NCBI GenBank assembly: GCA_003254885.1
Contig: QANT01007426.1
Coordinates: 1-20,175, forward strand
DNA: 20,175 bases
Direction: 5' to 3'
DNA from: Purshia tridentata
Taxonomy: Eukaryota > Streptophyta > Magnoliopsida > Rosales > Rosaceae
Made by a program: the position numbers and the translations under genes. How positions within the stretch are numbered: position 1 is the stretch's first letter; each line of letters opens with the position of its first letter. Shown here piece after piece: positions 20,141-20,175 of the stretch. The notes under the pieces are model-generated. The model ran no database searches. It had not been told where the DNA came from and saw only the letters and a list, made by a program, of their open reading frames with translations.

Positions 20141-20175
20141 ACTTGCTTTTTTTACTTTTATTTATGTTTTGTTTT

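Larger units (their letters stand above)
19844..20175. mobile_element. Start of a hAT-like non-autonomous element, cut by the right edge
   Basis: TAGGGCTAGTTTGAGATTGC at 19844-19863 resembles the terminal sequence of small hAT-type elements in eudicots (a TAGGG/CAGGG-type start followed by GTTTG and GCTGTG words). The body repeats GCTGTG, AAAAGTGCTGTG and GTTTGGTAAA, and carries two internal tandem duplications. No transposase frame is present. The right terminus and target duplication lie outside the window, so the class is provisional. Confidence 0.45.

Noticed and set aside
1..20175. CRISPR arrays, bacterial operons, ribosome binding sites
   Set aside because: The window is plant nuclear DNA, and no regularly spaced identical repeats with unique spacers were seen.

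Overview
This is nuclear DNA from a flowering plant, most likely a core eudicot. The evidence is two intron-bearing genes with GT-AG splice sites, plant-specific protein families, AT-rich intergenic DNA and several miniature transposons. I cannot fix the species. Both genes lie on the + strand.

Layout: 1-1240 holds degenerate repeat DNA with a 124-base pure-pyrimidine run and a GC-richer island. 1241-4679 is AT-rich intergenic DNA without a convincing gene. 4680-6297 is a complete five-exon aquaporin of the NIP family (301 aa), close to Arabidopsis NIP7;1, with both NPA motifs and an Ala-Val-Gly-Arg selectivity filter. 6298-15135 is about 9 kb of intergenic DNA. It contains a 35-bp tandem duplication, two foldback MITEs (one with a perfect 9-bp target duplication), a degenerate transposon-like block, and an N-marked duplication that looks like an assembly fault. 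15136-18023 is a complete five-exon gene for a TSJT1 / aluminium-induced protein (236 aa, YGL and LRDR motifs), with a TATA box, TCP-like and ABRE-like promoter sites, a 1.4-kb first intron and a poly(A) signal. 18024-20175 is intergenic, with a long poly(A) tract, a doubtful 86-codon ORF and the start of a hAT-like non-autonomous element that runs off the right edge.

The two genes have no evident functional link. One encodes a membrane channel, probably for boric acid or other small uncharged solutes in anthers if the Arabidopsis orthologue is a guide. The other encodes a soluble stress/auxin-associated protein with a class-II amidotransferase-like fold but no N-terminal cysteine. I found no new biological system. 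The points most worth checking are the MITE cluster, the gating and selectivity residues of the channel, the promoter motif cluster of the TSJT1 gene and the probable assembly duplication.
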